64,000 nt of DNA from Aplectana chamaeleonis (lineage: Eukaryota; Nematoda; Chromadorea; Rhabditida; Cosmocercidae): assembly GCA_029168955.1 (NCBI GenBank), contig JAPDOI010001210.1, forward strand, positions 1 through 64,000. Direction: 5' to 3'. Positions 44,106 to 55,774 of the stretch are shown here, one piece after another. The notes below the pieces were generated by a model. It was not told where the DNA came from, did not search any database, and was given only the letters and a program-made list of their open reading frames with translations. How positions within the stretch are numbered: the stretch's first letter is position 1; every line of letters begins with the position of its first letter. A program made the translations under genes and the position numbers.

Positions 44106-44760
44106 AGCTTAGCGCCCGAAATAGCCCCCTTGGACAAAGTTTGGATGAAAGCCCGATGTTCGAACATTATACAGAGTGATGGCGTTCTGGACTTGCAGGA
44201 ATTGTTTGTTGACCGTTCCTTCTAGCAAAGAGGGGTTTTTAAAGCATTTAATTTTTTTCCCCAGATACGACCCGAAACTTACTCATGACGGTCCCAACTT
44301 ATCACGAATTTGAGGTTAACCCGTCGATTTGTTTTTGACTAAATTCGTTCAAAGCCCTACTCGGAGGAAAATTTGCGGGTGAAACGTGACTTTTGACGAT
44401 TTCCGGAACGCTACGATAGGCTCGAAAGTAATTAGTTTGAGAACTAAGCACGAATCTGAAGTCTGTTTATAAATTTTTGACAGCTCACATTAGATTACGG
44501 TGGGTAAATATACGGTAGTTTGGTTAAAGTCCCAGAATTGGCTCAAATTTTCTATGCGGGGTTAATGGAGTAGGGGGGGGGTGCTAAATACGAATTCAAT
44601 GTTCATTTGACAATAGTCGAAATGTGAGGGTAGGTTTTCTCCCCTAAATGACATTGTACCTATCTTGAACATAAGAGTTAAACCCTACATAGAAGAGCAA
44701 AACCCGAGAAAATTTTTCGAAATGCCCAAAAAATGTCTGAAGCTCGAAAAAAAGTAAGTC
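44106..44760. repeat. Satellite-like repeat D, copy 3
   Basis: Shares agattacggtggg, cacgaatctgaagtctgttta and tggctcaaattttctatgcgg-type words in order with 24060-24190. Confidence 0.5.
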
Positions 44761-45225
44761 AAGTAAGTCAGTATTTCCCGCAGATGCGTTTACCACTAGA
44801 AACCCTGCCCTTGTCAGACTCTCCTTCTCATAATATTGCCTGCCTCTTCTCTTCCTTCTGGTATACCTCCCAAACTATCACATTAACTGAATTGTTTAAG
44901 CTGAGAAAAATTTTTATCTAGCAGCTCAGCACTTACCGCGTGTTATTGCTCCCTGATCAATGGAACTTTTTTGCTTTTGGGGTATTTTTGGCATTCTCTT
45001 TGGAGATTCAAGAAATCAAAATATGGGTTTGGAAAAAAATTCCTCGAATTTCTTTTTTTCTGCTTTCTCGCTCATATAGTTCGAATGTACTCTCATGTGA
45101 CAAATTTAAACAGCCGTACCCATTGTTATAGATTTTTCCGGATGTTTTTCCCTAATGATTTTGTACCCTCTTTTTCTAATCATTCAGCTATCAGTTTTCC
45201 CTGTTTTTTATTATTGTGATGCTTG
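44761..45225. other. No supported gene
   Basis: T-rich sequence; hydrophobic open frames arise from T content and show no domain. Confidence 0.4.
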
Positions 45226-45229
45226 TTAA

Positions 45230-45694
45230 AGGCACAGTCCAACCTCGAAATCGTTTCTTTGCTTTCCTGCCAATATTGAAAACGGCCTCCCGCTGATTCC
45301 AATGATGTCTCTTAAATCGTACAAGACCCTCTAGGAACGAAGTTATGGCCCCTCAAAAATTGAGGTACGGAAGCATGGTGGACGAGTTGTCCGTGGCTTA
45401 TAACTTCCGTCATTTGCAACCGATGTATGCGAGCCGGCCTGAATGGATAGAGAGGCTGAGAGTGAAGGAAAGAACGGGGCTATTGATCGGAAATCACCAC
45501 TGTTGAGCTCGAAAGATCGTAAAAGGGGTGTGCCGAAGTGGCTTCCGGATGTGGGAGCCGCAGGGCGGCTTCCACCTTTACCTCGCTTATTCGAACGAAT
45601 TGAGAGCTTGCGCTTGGCAGGTGCTATATGGGGTGGGTCTTCATCACAATTATGTGGAAATCTCATATTACGCCCCTGAGCTTGGACTGTGCCT
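45230..45694 (-). mobile_element. TTAA-1 MITE, copy in reverse orientation
   Basis: TTAA (45226-45229) then AGGCACAGTCCAACCTCGAA; right end cttggactgtgcct then TTAA (45695-45698). The interior is inverted relative to 42861-43336. Confidence 0.8.
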
Positions 45695-45698
45695 TTAA

Positions 45699-47095
45699 TG
45701 CTCTAGGATGGTTTTACGATGCCTTCTGCCTGCAGCCCAGCTACGTATTAGGGAGCTTCGGTCGAGTCGGCGGAACAACTAAGCCGATATACGGGGTCGC
45801 CTCGCCCACGACTTGCAATGTCGCCTCTACACTGCCCTTCTCCACCGATCCTACACGCTCCCATCCTTCCATTCGTCTGCTGCATTCCTAGGCGAATTTT
45901 TTTTGTCCCATGTTATTGATTACCTTCGTACATTAACGACGCTAGCTCCCATTTACCGTTCTTTTTTTTTCATGAGATGTCGGCAGCTCGTATGTCATTT
46001 TACATTTTACAATAATTTGTTTTAATCTGACCGGTAAAGTATTCATCATCCTCAACACATTATTCCTCCACTTGTCATGCGTGATCCTGACGAGATAGTA
46101 AATTCTATTGATCGGTGATACCAACATATTAGGAGTACTATAACGTTGGCTATCCTGTGGCCGTATACATGAAGCGTTGGGAGCCTCCCGGGAAGGTGCA
46201 ACTTCCACCCGCTATTGGAAGAGTTTTCGATGTTGCACCTTCCTGGGTACGCGGCAGGTGGAAAGAAAGGTTTTCGGCTACCCGGCATGTAGCTAGGAAG
46301 ATTCCTAGCCACCTAGCTGGTAGACGGAGAGCGCTGTGGCTGCCTGCTACGTCGATCTCGCGCAGCAGAGAATGATCAATATCTCCCTGACAGGCAGTGC
46401 GGACACTTCCTGTCCACCTGCACAGTTGAGGGCGGGTAGGCTATGCCAGCCGGAATGCATTGATAGCGAGGCTGAGCCACAGTATCCATCTGCCCGGCGG
46501 TCTCCTTTCCATCTCTGTCGGTGGCTATCCATGCCTGTCTCTGCTCTCACAGGTGGCGAAGAATGACCTGCCACTATTGAAATTTGCACAGGGAAGGCAC
46601 AATATTGGTTGCCATACGCCGGGCACGGGAGGGTTCCGCTCCCTTCCTGCACCCGTGGTTTAATGAATACGGCCACTGGTTTGTCGAACATCAAAGTGGC
46701 CTTCATTCACATGCTCGTGTCCACTGATGCCGACTGTGGCGCGAATGACAACATACCTATTTTTGATGGCCCTTCAGACGTTTTTAGACTTCCTGATCAC
46801 CTCTCATCGATCTTTGCGTAGTGAAGTGGCTACTAGTAGTGTCATTGTAGCCAAGTAAAAGACATCAACGCATTATTGAGCCGCGGCTAACAACAGGGAC
46901 TGCATCCATGATCGAAACCTAACGAAAGGGGCTAGTGATAGAATGTTAAAGTCGACCGTTAAATGTTAAAATCATCTGTCAATTTTTATTTATTCATTTA
47001 TTCATCCAATAAATATAGCCGACGTGTGCAAATGGAAAATACTTGTTTTCAGCAAGCCAAAAATAAACACACCTAGATGATACACGCGACAGGCA
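45699..47095. other. No supported gene; short repeat fragments
   Basis: 46155-46200 repeats the left end of the inverted-repeat element at 41853. The remaining open frames around 46336-46821 overlap on both strands and show no domain. Confidence 0.4.
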
Positions 47096-47099
47096 AATG

Positions 47100-47912
47100 T
47101 ACAATACCCGCGCTAAGTTTTGTAAAAACGGGGAGGATTTGCCAAACTTGGCAAAAAACCGTCCGATGCTTGTAACTTTTTGAGCGGAGACGTTTTCGGA
47201 TTCTGAAAACGCCATCATATTCACAGCTCAAATTCCTGCATAATGATGTGCATTGTGGACCGAAGTTCCCTAAAATCGCTTGGTTTTTTTTGAGAAAAAT
47301 TGTTTTTGCGGTCGTTTCACAAAAACTTCGCGCGCGGCCCAGTGCGGCGAAACTTCGAGTAGTAATCGTACAACTAATCGAAGAGCAATCTTTATGTTTT
47401 CTTCGTGAATCAGATGAAAGTGGGGCTCTCTCGAGGTCTGTGCAAATTTAATTTTCGAAATCCTCCATTTATCGATCTGCGGCTTTCGCAACAAAAGTCC
47501 GACTTTTTAGGAAGCTCCCGAGTGTTTAATGAAGGATTTCAAAAATTCAATCTGCATAGATCCCGATATACCCCAAATTTCATCTAATTCACGAAGGAGA
47601 CATAGAGATTACTCTTATATTTCTTGTGCAATTACTACTCAAAGTTTCGCCTCAATTGGCCGCGCGCGGCGTTTTTGTTAAACGACGAAAAAAATAAAAA
47701 AATAAATTTAAAAAATTAACTCAAAAACAAAGCGATTTAGGAAACTTCGGTCCACAATGCAAATCATTATGTAGAAATTCAAAGCTGTGAATATGATAGC
47801 GTTTTCAGAATCCAAAAGCGTCTTCGTTCAAAAAAGTTACATGCATCGGACGCTTTTTTGCCACGTTTGGCAAATGCTCCCCGTTTTTACAAAACTTAGC
47901 GCGGGTATTGTA
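47100..47912. mobile_element. 813-bp near-perfect palindrome (foldback element)
   Basis: The left terminus tacaatacccgcgctaagtt is exactly inverted at the right end (aacttagcgcgggtattgta, ending 47912). The two arms match all the way to a centre near 47500, about 400 bp each, with roughly 85% identity by eye. No TTAA flanks were found and target duplications are unclear. Open frames in both arms are mirror images of each other and are not genes. Confidence 0.85.
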
Positions 47913-48373
47913 GGTTACGATTCAACGATGGATCATCAAGAGGGCAGCTCAAGACGAGAATCTTTGCGAAGTCGTTAGTTGTAGTAGATTGAAGCCATTT
48001 CAACAAGAGCAGAGGCTAATTAAGGACCAAGAGCTAGAATGGGTTTAGGAAAACTAAATCAAGCAGATTTTGATTCCTTTCAAATCTTTTCCTATCTCAA
48101 ATATATCGTATATCGTGTTTGGACAGCCATAACCCGAAAGGATGCAGAAGATCTATAAGTATCATATAAGCCAACAACCGTTAACGATCTCAAGCGACGG
48201 ATTTGATAACAGCTCATCGAATTTAGCAATATGAATTGGGATGTGCGGAGGACTAGTGAAGACCAACCGCTCACGGCTAAGAGCTGAAGGCAATTGATTA
48301 CTTTTAAAAGGCTTAACCGACGATATTGAACGCGTTTTGTGTAGTCATCCAAGGTAGACAAGTACAAAAAGCA
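47913..48373. other. No supported gene
   Basis: No recognisable coding or repeat content. Confidence 0.4.
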
Positions 48374-48377
48374 TTAA

Positions 48378-48837
48378 AGGCAGCATACACGCTCGTAAAC
48401 GTGAATGGGATAAGTACGGAAATAGAATGGTATGGCTCAGATTACAACGTCTACTCATTTTGAAGCATCAAAAACGACCCACACTACCGTTACAGGAGTA
48501 GCAAGTTCGTCCCCGCCCGTATTTTCAAGCCCCCTGTATTGGCGCTTTTCCTGCAACGCGAGGTTGCTGGGCCATCTTCACCGTTGGTAGTGTTTGTAGA
48601 CTGCCTAGCAAGTGAACCACACACGTCACTGACGGCGAAGATGGCCCAACAACCTTGCGTTGGAGAAAAATAGCAAATACAGGGGCGTGAAAATACGGGC
48701 GAGGCCAAAATCGCTACTGCTGTAACGGCATTGTGGGTCGTTTTTGCCGCTTGTAAATGCGTAGGCATTATGTTGTAAGACATACGGTTCGATTCACGTT
48801 GTTATCCCAACCATGTTTGCGAGCGTGTATGCTGCCT
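48378..48837 (+). mobile_element. TTAA-4 MITE with palindromic core
   Basis: TTAA (48374-48377), AGGCAGCATACACGCTCG at the left and its exact inverse CGAGCGTGTATGCTGCCT at the right, then TTAA (48838-48841). The inner arms at about 48467-48580 and 48640-48750 are inverted copies (acgacccacactaccgttac, gcccgtattttca, ttgctgggccatcttc). Confidence 0.82.
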
Positions 48838-48841
48838 TTAA

Positions 48842-49105
48842 AGGAGCAGTCCAAGCTCAGGAACGAAATCTGAGGTTTCCACATAATTGTGAAGTAGACC
48901 CACACTATATAGCACCTGCCAAGTGCCAGCTCTCCATTCCTCCGAATAAGCGAGATATAAGAGGAAGCCACCCTGGGGCGCCCACACCAGGAAGCCACTT
49001 TGGCACGCCCCTTTTACGATCTTTCGAGCTCAACTGCGGCGAAAGGAACAATGATTTTCGAGCAACAACCCCGCGCGCGCAAGCTTCAGCCTCGTGGCGC
49101 GCAAG
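48842..49105 (+). mobile_element. TTAA-1 MITE, truncated copy
   Basis: It shares the TTAA at 48838-48841 with the preceding MITE. It reads AGGAGCAGTCCAAGCTCAGG and follows the family through cacgcccctttt, then diverges into gcgcgc-rich sequence (49067-49200). Confidence 0.65.
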
Positions 49106-49214
49106 ACGGTTCATGAAAACGACCGCGCGCGCAAAAAGCATTCAGAAAAAGTCGTGGCGCGCAGCTTGTTTACGCTGCTTTTGGTGGCGTGCAAGCTGTT
49201 TCAAATTTTCTGAG

Positions 49215-50195
49215 TTGGCGCAAACTCGGTGCACGCAAGTTATGTATAACATAGGCACATCGGCTTTGCACAAAGAAACAACAAGGAAAGCAAAATATCA
49301 AAGCGATCTGTTGTCGACTATACGCCGGTTGGGGTCTAGGGTGCAGCACAAACTTCAGGGCTTCATTTTCTTGGGCAGTAAAAAGTTTTTGACCGGATTT
49401 TTTGGCCCAGGTTTTCCTCAACATGTTTAGGTAGTCAACTCTTTGGGTTGATCAACACTGCGTCATAGGCGCTTAAAGGCACAGTCAAGCTCAGGGGCCA
49501 AATCTTAGATCTCCACATAATTATGAAGTAGACCCACCGTATGACACCTGCCAAGTGAGAGCTCTCGATTCCACAGAATAAGCGAGATATAGGAGGAAGC
49601 CAATCTGGGGCGCCCACACCAGGAAGCCACTTTGGCACGCCCCTTTACGATCTTTCTAGCTGAGTAGTGACGAGATGAGTGATGATTTCCGATCAATAGC
49701 CCCGTTCTTCGCTTCTTTCTCAGCCTCTCTCTTTGTTTAGGTCGGCTCGCATACGTCAGCTGTAAATGACGGAAGTTACACGCCGCGGACAACTCGTCCA
49801 CCTTGATTCCAGAGCTCAAATTTCGAGGGACCACAACTCCGTCCCCAGGGGGTCTTGAACGGTTCCAGAAACATCATTGGAATCAGCGCAAGACCCTCTT
49901 TAAGATAGACAGAGAATTAGAAAACCGATTTCGAGGTTGGACTGTGCCTTTAAGAGCATATTTTTGAACAACCTGTGCATTTCTCCTGTCTTCGCTTCTT
50001 TGATCTTCCGATACCTGGTCTTCTCCCCTATTATTTCAAGTAATTCGTGAAGCTAAACATATTGAGGTTTTTCACTTTTCATATTGATCTAAAAATGACC
50101 GACACTTAGTTGCTAAAATCCCTTAACTCACCTGCCTGCAAGCATTGATATAAGTTTGCAAATGATTAAGCCGGTTCGTTGCATACGTGCGTCAC
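49215..50195 (+). repeat. 984-bp duplicated segment, copy B
   Basis: Direct repeat of 42599-43582, about 97% identical by eye; it lies 6.6 kb downstream. Confidence 0.88.
49477..49948 (+). mobile_element. TTAA-1 MITE inside duplicated segment B
   Basis: TTAA at 49473-49476 and 49949-49952, same orientation and breakpoints as 42861-43336. The left terminus lacks one C (cacagtcaagctc). Confidence 0.8.
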
Positions 50196-51365
50196 TTTAA
50201 ACCCACAACGCGATCAGTGACGTGATTAACCGCATAGTTCCAAGGCTGTTCACGGGTTCAAGGAGTTTCGTTGTATCCACAAAGCTCGTTCACCAAGATC
50301 AAACATTCAGTTCAAGATGATATTTCTATGACATCATGATGACGGACAGGTTCGGGAATGGAACAAAGAAGTGAATCAGCTGCTAATGCTCCGCTTTGGC
50401 GCCAGGATCAAGCTGATGTTAACTGCCATACGGTAGTACTCTACTGAAAAGTAGGCTAATATGGTGAAACAAATAATGTCAATATTCCTAAATTTCCGTC
50501 AGATATGTACGTTTTGTGTGGACTGCCCCGCCATCTGCACACTTCACACTACCGTTGTCGCCAACTTCTTTATAAGGTTTCCGATGAACGATCATGGAGA
50601 ACGTATTGATCCTAAACCTTGACGTCGGGAAGTATTGATACTTATGATATCATTTGGAATATAACTTTACTGATCAAGCTGTGGACCCTAGAATACCTGG
50701 CACGGAGGTGAGAAAATCTGTTCCACTGTTCTTGAAAACAGAAAACAAAACGGAGACGGCTAAAAATACTGGAAATAGGAAGCTAAGAAAACTCGGAGAT
50801 TGCAAAAAAATTTAGGATGTAGATCTTAGCTCCCCATTCTAAGCCGGTCGAAGAAAGGCATATTGGACTCACCTTGCCAAAATCTCCTTATCACAGTTAC
50901 CTATATGTATTTTGCCATGACCGACCGCTCCGCTGCTTGATCCGCCCGGAATCATTCTGAGGAGCTAGGTCTTATCTATATTCACGAAAGCAATTTCTTG
51001 GGAGGCTCAATAACTGGACTTCCTTATGTATAAATGGAGCTAAACAATTTGCAATGGAAGCAGATGTGGTAAAGACTTTCGCATTCAGGTGAGTTTTTTT
51101 CCTTTCGGGGGTCAAAACAAAGCCAAAAATAGAGTTAGAGGCCTCAGAGAATTTTGAGAATAAGTAAACGGAGCACTCTCTCAGCCTTATTAATCAGATA
51201 TGAATGTTAATTTTGACGATACCTCCGATACAAAAAATCTGCCAGCTTTCTCAAATCATGGAGAACGCTTGCACGTATCTTGTAGCATGTCAGCACAGAG
51301 TTTGCTTCTACACAAGCTTCTCGTCAGGAGGAGACCAATAATGGTCAGTGCTATATAAGCTATCT
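50196..51365. other. No supported gene
   Basis: An open stretch ending at a gtgag donor (about 50960-51089) could be an exon (reading NNWTSLCINGAKQFAMEADV), but no partner exon or domain was found. Confidence 0.4.
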
Positions 51366-51372
51366 GTATTAA

Positions 51373-51480
51373 AGGCAGTGGTCGCGATAAAATATGCTTG
51401 TCTTCTTTTCTTCTCTAAACCCTTTTCTGGATCCGTAGTAGTGGAACCTACAAGAAAAAAAATGCGAAAAAGAACCATTC
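51373..51480 (+). mobile_element. TTAA-2 MITE fragment
   Basis: TTAA (51369-51372) then AGGCAGTGGTCGCGATAAAA, continuing tatgcttgtcttct...ctctaaacccttttctggat. This is the inverse of 55675-55770. Confidence 0.65.
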
Positions 51481-51499
51481 CTCTCCCCACCCAAGAAGC

Positions 51500-51850
51500 A
51501 TACGCACGCCGCTCAATACTCTTCTGTCTGCTGTCGATCAACAACGCTGGTCTACATCCGAACTCTTGCGCAGAAGACTTCAGATGGCTGAGCATACGCG
51601 GTCTGTGGCAGAGTACCTGTCTGATGCTCAGCCCAACTCAATTTTTGGTGGCGCTCCCCCACGAGTCGACGAAATCGAAGCTGCACTACCGAGATGTACC
51701 CAAGCAATTCTCGCTCGTCTGCGGTGCGGTCACTCCACATATCTAAAGAACTACACTCATCGGATTGACCAGTCAGTCCCAGATAAATGCCTCGAATGCG
51801 AATGTGTGGATATGATTCATTGCATCTATTTTTATGTCCGGCCAGGCCTA
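51500..51850 (+). pseudogene. C-terminal tail of a non-LTR retroelement protein
   Basis: The frame reads TQAILARLRCGHSTYLKNYT, HRIDQSVPDKCLEC and DMIHCIYF. It recalls the QLRxGHCxxLxxYxxRI...CxxC...H...C segment that follows RNase H in I/jockey-type retroelements. The terminal cysteine is lost. No RT is linked. It is bounded by MITEs on both sides. Confidence 0.5.
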
Positions 51851-52091
51851 CAGTTGACCGCAATGTTAAAAGGACATGGTGCGGTTGTGGCCTCGCACTA
51901 AATTACGGTAGAATCTGGCACTTTGCCAGATTTCGTCATCGATCGGCGCCAATCGTCGTCTCCCTGCTCACGAGGATATCAGCTGTGGCGCCGATCGATG
52001 ACGAAATCTGGCAAAGTTCCAGATTCTACAGTAGTTTTAGTGCGAGTCCGCAACCGCACCATGTCCTTTTTACATTGACGTCAACTGTACA
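51849..52091. mobile_element. Palindromic MITE, family 5
   Basis: The left end tacagttgaccgcaatgtta and aaggacatggtgcggttg are inverted at the right. The inner arms contain a perfect 26-bp inverted pair around a 30-bp loop (one arm starts ccagatttcgtcatcgatcg). Terminal repeats total about 95 bp. Confidence 0.75.
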
Positions 52092-52149
52092 ACCTTGTCT
52101 GCTCGAGATCTATGGTACAAGCCGTGTGAGGTGGCTAGCTTCCCACCAG

Positions 52150-52270
52150 GGGTGTGCGTTTTTCGTTTTTCGATTTTTCGTTTTTTTTTCGTTTTTCGCC
52201 CTTTTTGGCGAAAAAAATTATTATCGAAAAAAACTAAAAATTTACATTTTTTCGTCTTTTTCGGTCTGAG
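52150..52270. repeat. tttttcg low-complexity tract
   Basis: Runs of gtttttcg units with a central hairpin (ttttcgccctttttggcgaaaa). A shorter relative lies at 54690-54760. Confidence 0.6.
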
Positions 52271-52509
52271 ATTTGTGGTTCTGATGCGACTTGCAGTGGA
52301 TCCTTTGCTGCTTACAGACGTCTGCAAAAGTTCGCACTTGTCTTTTGTTTGGTCTCACAAGGGAGGCTTGTTATGTACCTTCCGGTGGCGATTTGGAAAA
52401 TCACGTTGTCGTTGCTGTAGGTCTGTGAGAGTATATTAATGACCCGTGCTTGATTGAAATTGGCGGAATGGCTTATAAAAACGGCATTTTTATTGCTCAA
52501 GAAAAGGTA

Positions 52510-53110
52510 AGGGTACCACCCATCAGGGAATTTTCGGGGCGTTCAGAAATTCGTTTCGGATTCGGCTTAAAACTTTCCACTGGGGGTTATTTAGGATGCT
52601 GAATCCGAATCTGGGGCCTATTCCGGGCCAGACAGGGCTACTGTAGGTCACGGTAGGCACAATGCCTTTTAACAAGCGACACCTACCTTAAAATTTCGAA
52701 AATCGAAAAATGGACCTTAAATTCGTGTTCAGCGTCCTATACATGTATGTAACACCCACACTGAAATTTTGGGTTAAATCTAAAACTTTGACCGAGCTAC
52801 CGTATACCCATCTCAACCTACCGTGATATATCGAAAATCGATAAACGGGCTGCAGATTCTTGTTAGGCAGCCCGAATCCTATGTACAAGTTTTGAGGCGA
52901 TTTGATCGCAGGATTCTCGAAATCGCCAAAAGTCTCGTTTGGGCAGCAAAAATTCCCCCATTTTGAAGCTTCGGGTATTTTTGGAATATTGACAAATGGG
53001 CCTCAGATTCGTAATCAGCACCCGAAACAATCCCCAGAAACAAGTTTTAAGCTCAATCCGAGACAATTTTTTCGAACGCCCTAAAAATTGTCCTTCGTGA
53101 AGCCTTTCCA
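52510..53110. repeat. Satellite-like repeat D, copy 4
   Basis: Words such as cagattcgtaatcagcaccc, gaaacaatccccag and caagttttaagctcaatccg recur in order with the family seen at 23540-24560; spacing is about 120-150 bp. Confidence 0.5.
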
Positions 53111-53467
53111 TATTGGCAAAGGTATGGAAATGCCCACCTTTGGAAATCTGTGAATCTCTCAGGCATTTAGCCGATTCTAAGTATAGAATATTGGATCACT
53201 GTGCTCCCCAAGATATCATAGTGGCATCTCGAAACTCCATCTTATGTGTGCAACCCTTCCTTGCCAGAATCATTTCGCGTAAAAGCCAACGTATGATCCG
53301 CCCCTTCCACAACAGTTCCTTCTACTACATCACTTTCGATGAAAAATTAGACTGACTGGGTCTAAATTTCTTGGATTTCCTGTTTAACTGCAGAATAAAA
53401 CGGCCAGAATCTTCTGAGCATGGCCAGAATTTTCAGGAATAATCCACAGATAACTTGCATCTGTTCT

Positions 53468-54235
53468 TCAAAGGCAGCGTTCGCGATGATCATTCTCAAT
53501 GACTGTTCGTCGTATATTGATAGGCGAGAAGAATTCTATGCTCCAGTGTCGAAAAAACGGTTTGAAAAGAGCTAGGAATGGCAAAATAACGGATGCAAAC
53601 AGGCGCTCTGAGGTCACCGAAACGCTCCGAGTCCCCTTTCCGCCCCCTAGACCCTCGAGGCTGTGATAACATGAAGTAATCAAGTCAAGGAAGTACTGAT
53701 AAGCGAGCTCAACCGCTTGATTGCATTCATAGGTATCATCCTTCATAGCGGTCAATTCCTCCGCGCTCAAAAGTCAACGTAAGCAAAAGTGGCCATCTTC
53801 CACCACGAAAACGCGGTTTTCACGTTCTCTTCAAGCATGCCTCGCTGTATAGGGCACCAGACCTTCCGTAAACGGTTGAGACATCAAAAGTGAAATCTAC
53901 TGTGAACACTTCTTCAAGGTCAGGAATTTCGTTTTCGTTTAATATGTAAATGGAAAAGGCGTCGAGAATTGCTCTTTGGAGGTCCATAATTTTCGAGCGG
54001 GAGCCATACTAAATTTTTCTGCTCCCTCTATCGATCCATACAAAAAAAACTGGGACTGAAAACATTCTTGGGCGAGCGGCATCATGTATAGTTCCATCCA
54101 GCAAAAGTGGTTGAACCTAACCCCTGTGTAGACAACAGGACTCAATGCGTGGGGTTGCGTCGCGGCCATTAACGTCCAATAGCGCCGAGAGACTGAGCTA
54201 CTGGTCAGTGCTGACCTCGACAAGATCACTCACCA
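53468..54235 (-). pseudogene. Frameshifted coding remnant, unrecognised
   Basis: Minus-strand blocks in different frames line up end to end: CWMELYMMPLAQECFQSQFF and EGAEKFSMAPARKLW, then MDLQRAILDAFSIYILNENE and IPDLEEVFTVDFTFDVS, then SAEELTAMKDDTYECNQAVE and LAYQYFLDLI. The composition looks like real protein. At least two frameshifts separate the blocks, or introns not recognised here. The DLEEVFTVDF string faintly recalls the middle of HECT ubiquitin-ligase domains; that is resemblance only and no catalytic cysteine region is seen. Confidence 0.3.
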
Positions 54236-55035
54236 TGAAATTCAACATGACAGCGCAAGAAATTCGTGCTATACATCGAGAGCTATTCATGTTCGTATCT
54301 GTACAACGTTTGTTCAGTTTTGATCTGTGACTTGCCCACGATTTTCAACTTCTACGAATTCGGTGTTTTTCACAAAGTTATGGACGACATTCAAGTCCAC
54401 AGTTTTATCAAAACTCGAAAAAACGTGAACATGATTGTTCTGAGAACTACCGCAGTTTTAAACAAAAAATTCACAATAAGAATTCAAGGGGATGTTCAGC
54501 GCTGCTATTTTGTCAGGATTCAACACTGCAACAAGGGTAAAATTGCTCACATTAATACGTTGATTGCGTATGCTTTTGTTTCACTAAGAAAACATGATTC
54601 TGTCATTATTCGAAGCTTCTCGATTACATTGCCTTGTTTTTCCAATCAAAGACATGTAATTACGTAATGAGACGTTTCAAAAGAATTTTTTTCGGTTTTC
54701 TCAGAATTTTTCAAATTCAAAACCGAAAATTTTTCGTTTTTCGTTTTTTTTTTTGTTTCAGAGTTCTTCGCACATGGAAGAAGAAGAAGAATCATTTTCT
54801 TGTCAAATTTTCGGATTCAACCTTCCGGTCTTTGGTGGCGGACGACCCCCTCCATATAATTGGGATCGATGATCTCTAGTATCAACAACATCAGCTGGTT
54901 TGAAATTGTAATTCAATCATTGAAAAATTGCCTTCGGACTTGCCTGCTGGAATATTTCTCTCCTCTTATAATTAAAACATTGACTGGAGTTGACATTGAC
55001 TTGTTGACATTATTCAACAGTTTATTACCCAAATT
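54236..55035. other. No supported gene
   Basis: A 133-codon open stretch (54266-54667, +) starts at GTG and shows no recognised domain. The tttttcg tract at 54690-54760 follows. Confidence 0.4.
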
Positions 55036-55039
55036 TGCT

Positions 55040-55264
55040 TTTTTTCTGCTTGTGAATGTCAATGAATTTTGGGTATACACAACCGAGACTCCGATCTTTT
55101 CGAGCGGAGCTGTACACGTGTGCACGAATTCCCAAGTTTGGAACTTGATAGCTCTGATTTTAGCCCGCTTCTTGCTCAATGACCTTTATGGACTTTCAAC
55201 CGTTTGCGAACCAAACCAATTTTCAAGGTTTTCTCAATAACATCTTTCATCGCGACCACTGCCT
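55040..55264 (-). mobile_element. TTAA-2 MITE, left of a head-to-head pair
   Basis: It ends ctttcatcgcgaccactgcct immediately before TTAA (55265-55268). The interior resembles 6246-6440 (acacgtgtgcacgaa, gaaccaaaccaattttc). The outer end is not defined. Confidence 0.55.
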
Positions 55265-55268
55265 TTAA

Positions 55269-55770
55269 AGGCAGTGGTCACGATGAAAAACGTTATCTAA
55301 AAAACTATATAAATCAGCTTAGATAGAAAACAGCTGAAAAACTATGAAGCCAGTTCATGCACACTTGCACAGCGCCGATCAAAAGGATCGCCGTCTCATG
55401 CCGAACAGTCAAAAATCATCGACAGTCAAAGTAAGAAATAAATGCAAATATACCTAACAAAAACAGTTGAGCAATGAAAGAAAGACTCCAGTCAATGTTT
55501 TTGGCTAGATGTGTACATAAATTCGAAGGTTCATTGATTGAAATCCAATGTCAAGCTAGCTGATGTTCTTGATATAAGAGGTCATCGATGCCCACGATGT
55601 GGAGTGGGCTCGTCCACCATCAAAAGACAAGAAAGTTCAGGCCTCAAATTTGGCCCAAAACGGTGGGGTTTTTTCGCGACTTTTTTTTCTTATAGATTCT
55701 ACTACTCAAGACCCAGAAAAGGGTTTAGAGAGAAAAAGACGACAAGCATATTTGATCGCTACCACTGCCT
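55269..55770 (+). mobile_element. TTAA-2 MITE, right of the pair
   Basis: AGGCAGTGGTCACGATGAAA at the left and gatcgctaccactgcct then TCAA at the right. It shares the TTAA with the preceding copy. Confidence 0.75.
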
Positions 55771-55774
55771 TCAA

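Noticed and set aside
46994..47978. Mirror-image frames starting MNMMAFSES and MNMIAFSES
   Set aside because: They are the two arms of the 813-bp palindrome.
48813..49430. 205-codon open frame across 48.8-49.4 kb
   Set aside because: It runs through a truncated MITE and into the duplicated segment; copy A of the segment has different frames, so it is not a conserved protein.
42599..50195. The 984-bp direct repeats as LTRs of one retrotransposon
   Set aside because: They contain an inserted MITE, lack TG...CA ends, and the 5.6 kb between them has no gag or pol, only unrelated repeats.
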